Origin: an uncultured Ruminococcus sp.
GTDB taxonomy: Bacteria > Bacillota > Clostridia > Oscillospirales > CAG-272
Length of the DNA stretch: 23,414 nt
NCBI GenBank assembly: GCA_902766115.1
Contig: CACXCL010000008.1
Span: 1-23,414, forward strand
Direction of reading: 5' to 3'
A model generated the notes under the pieces. It did not search any database. It was given only the letters and a program-made list of their open reading frames with translations, and was not told the origin of the DNA. Positions 22,744-23,414 of the stretch are shown here, in pieces (the stretch's first letter is position 1; the number at the start of each line of letters is the position of its first letter). Both the position numbers and the translations under genes were made by a program.

Positions 22744-23414
22744 CACGGGGGAGCTTTTTGAAAAAAGCTCCCCCGTGACCCCCGCAAACAGGCGTTTGTC
22801 CCAAATAAACGCTCAAATACTTCCTGTTTGCCCGAAAAATGTGTCTCCAGACACATTTTTCCAAAATAAGACTTTAAAGCCGCGAAATCCTCCGCGGCTG
22901 AGTTTTTTTTGCAATAGCAAAAGCTCTCCGATAACGAAACTGCGATGATGTGGGAGACAGAGCAATACAACGCTCGATTTCGTATTCGAGCAGAACGCGG
23001 GATGGGAGAGTCTGATCCTCCCGGTACATACCGCGAACGGGGGGTGGAGGGGGAGCCCGACGCCGCGCCGCCGGGGGCGGATACAGCGGCGACGGGCGAG
23101 TGGCCGCGGTCGAAAAACGCAAGCGAGTTCCGTAGAGCGGTAGCGTTTTTCGGGCACCGCAACAGGGGAGAAGTGGACGAACAATTTCTTTAGACTCTCC
23201 GTAGAGCTCCCCGTCGGTACGAAGCCCCGGCAAGTCCGAGCGGAGAGAGCGGGCTCGTCGCCCCCCTCCGATTTTTCTTTTAGTGCAGGTTTTCTTTTCA
23301 TAGAAAAGAAAAAGTGCAAAAACCGTAGATGATGGGATAAAAAGATTTCTATTATACAAAAATAGCGGATTAAGTGATAATATCAACCCTCGTCCCGCAA
23401 AGATGTTTGTTTAC
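22744..23414. repeat. Hairpin-rich noncoding region, probable dispersed repeat
   Basis: I find no convincing gene here; open frames on both strands are low-complexity and mutually overlapping. Structure is dense: a near-perfect 16-bp palindrome at 22744-22777; a nested pair CAAACAGG/CCTGTTTG with GCGTTT/AAACGC inside; AAAAATGTGTCT with AGACACATTTTT at 22835-22860; AGCCGCG (22878-22884) with CGCGGCT (22893-22899) followed by eight T; CGAAAAACGC (23111-23120) with GCGTTTTTCG (23143-23152); and TTTTCTTTTC with GAAAAGAAAA at 23290-23312. GGAGAGTCT (23005-23013) can also pair over distance with AGACTCTCC (23192-23200). It looks like a run of dispersed intergenic repeats or a structured RNA. The window ends inside it. 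Confidence 0.6.

Noticed and set aside
22945..23193. 82-codon plus-strand open frame in the right-hand noncoding region, and overlapping minus-strand frames of 139-170 codons
   Set aside because: All overlap one another and run through strong hairpins; they show no domain and no good ribosome site.

Overview
The window reads as a piece of chromosome from a GC-rich, endospore-forming member of the Clostridia. Three sporulation genes (gpr, spoIIP, spoIIE) and the order yicC-remA-gmk-rpoZ-priA-def-fmt-yugP-rsmB-rlmN-prpC-prkC-rsgA, familiar from Bacillota, point that way. I cannot assign a genus from sequence alone. Most of the window is ordinary core genome; the unusual material lies between genes and at both ends.

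Left end (1-472): a 76-base copy of the last 24 codons of a nucleoside-hydrolase-like gene faces the full gene (minus strand, 473-1378). Between them are a dispersed-looking repeat built of many small hairpins and a bidirectional terminator. Left minus-strand block (473-4222): transcription runs gpr > spoIIP > YgjP-type metallopeptidase > nucleoside hydrolase. Each of the last three has a promoter-like sequence whose -35 element lies on the stop codon of the gene before it. gpr and spoIIP keep the Bacillus gpr-spoIIP arrangement.

Central plus-strand block (4382-12775): a near-consensus sigma-A promoter precedes yicC-remA-gmk-rpoZ-priA-def-fmt-yugP-rsmB. The genes are tightly packed, with several stop/start overlaps. 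They serve RNA turnover, matrix/sporulation regulation, nucleotide synthesis, transcription, replication restart, N-formyl-methionine handling and rRNA methylation. The usual coaBC between rpoZ and priA is absent.

Between rsmB and rlmN (12751-13237) is the most striking feature: six full and one partial tandem copy of a ~78-bp unit. Each unit consists of the 3' end of rsmB plus a terminator-like hairpin. Copies differ mainly at synonymous positions, so all six full copies still read F-V-(K/R)-T-T-stop.

Second plus-strand block (13286-19973): rlmN, then a promoter inside the rlmN 3' end driving the phosphatase/kinase pair prpC-prkC, rsgA and a metallophosphoesterase. A fructose-6-phosphate-aldolase-type gene follows with its own promoter and terminator. 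Right minus-strand block: spoIIE (20120-22633) faces the aldolase gene. The last ~780 bases (22634-23414) hold no convincing gene. They contain an extended -10 promoter for spoIIE and a dense series of strong hairpins that look like a dispersed repeat or structured noncoding region.
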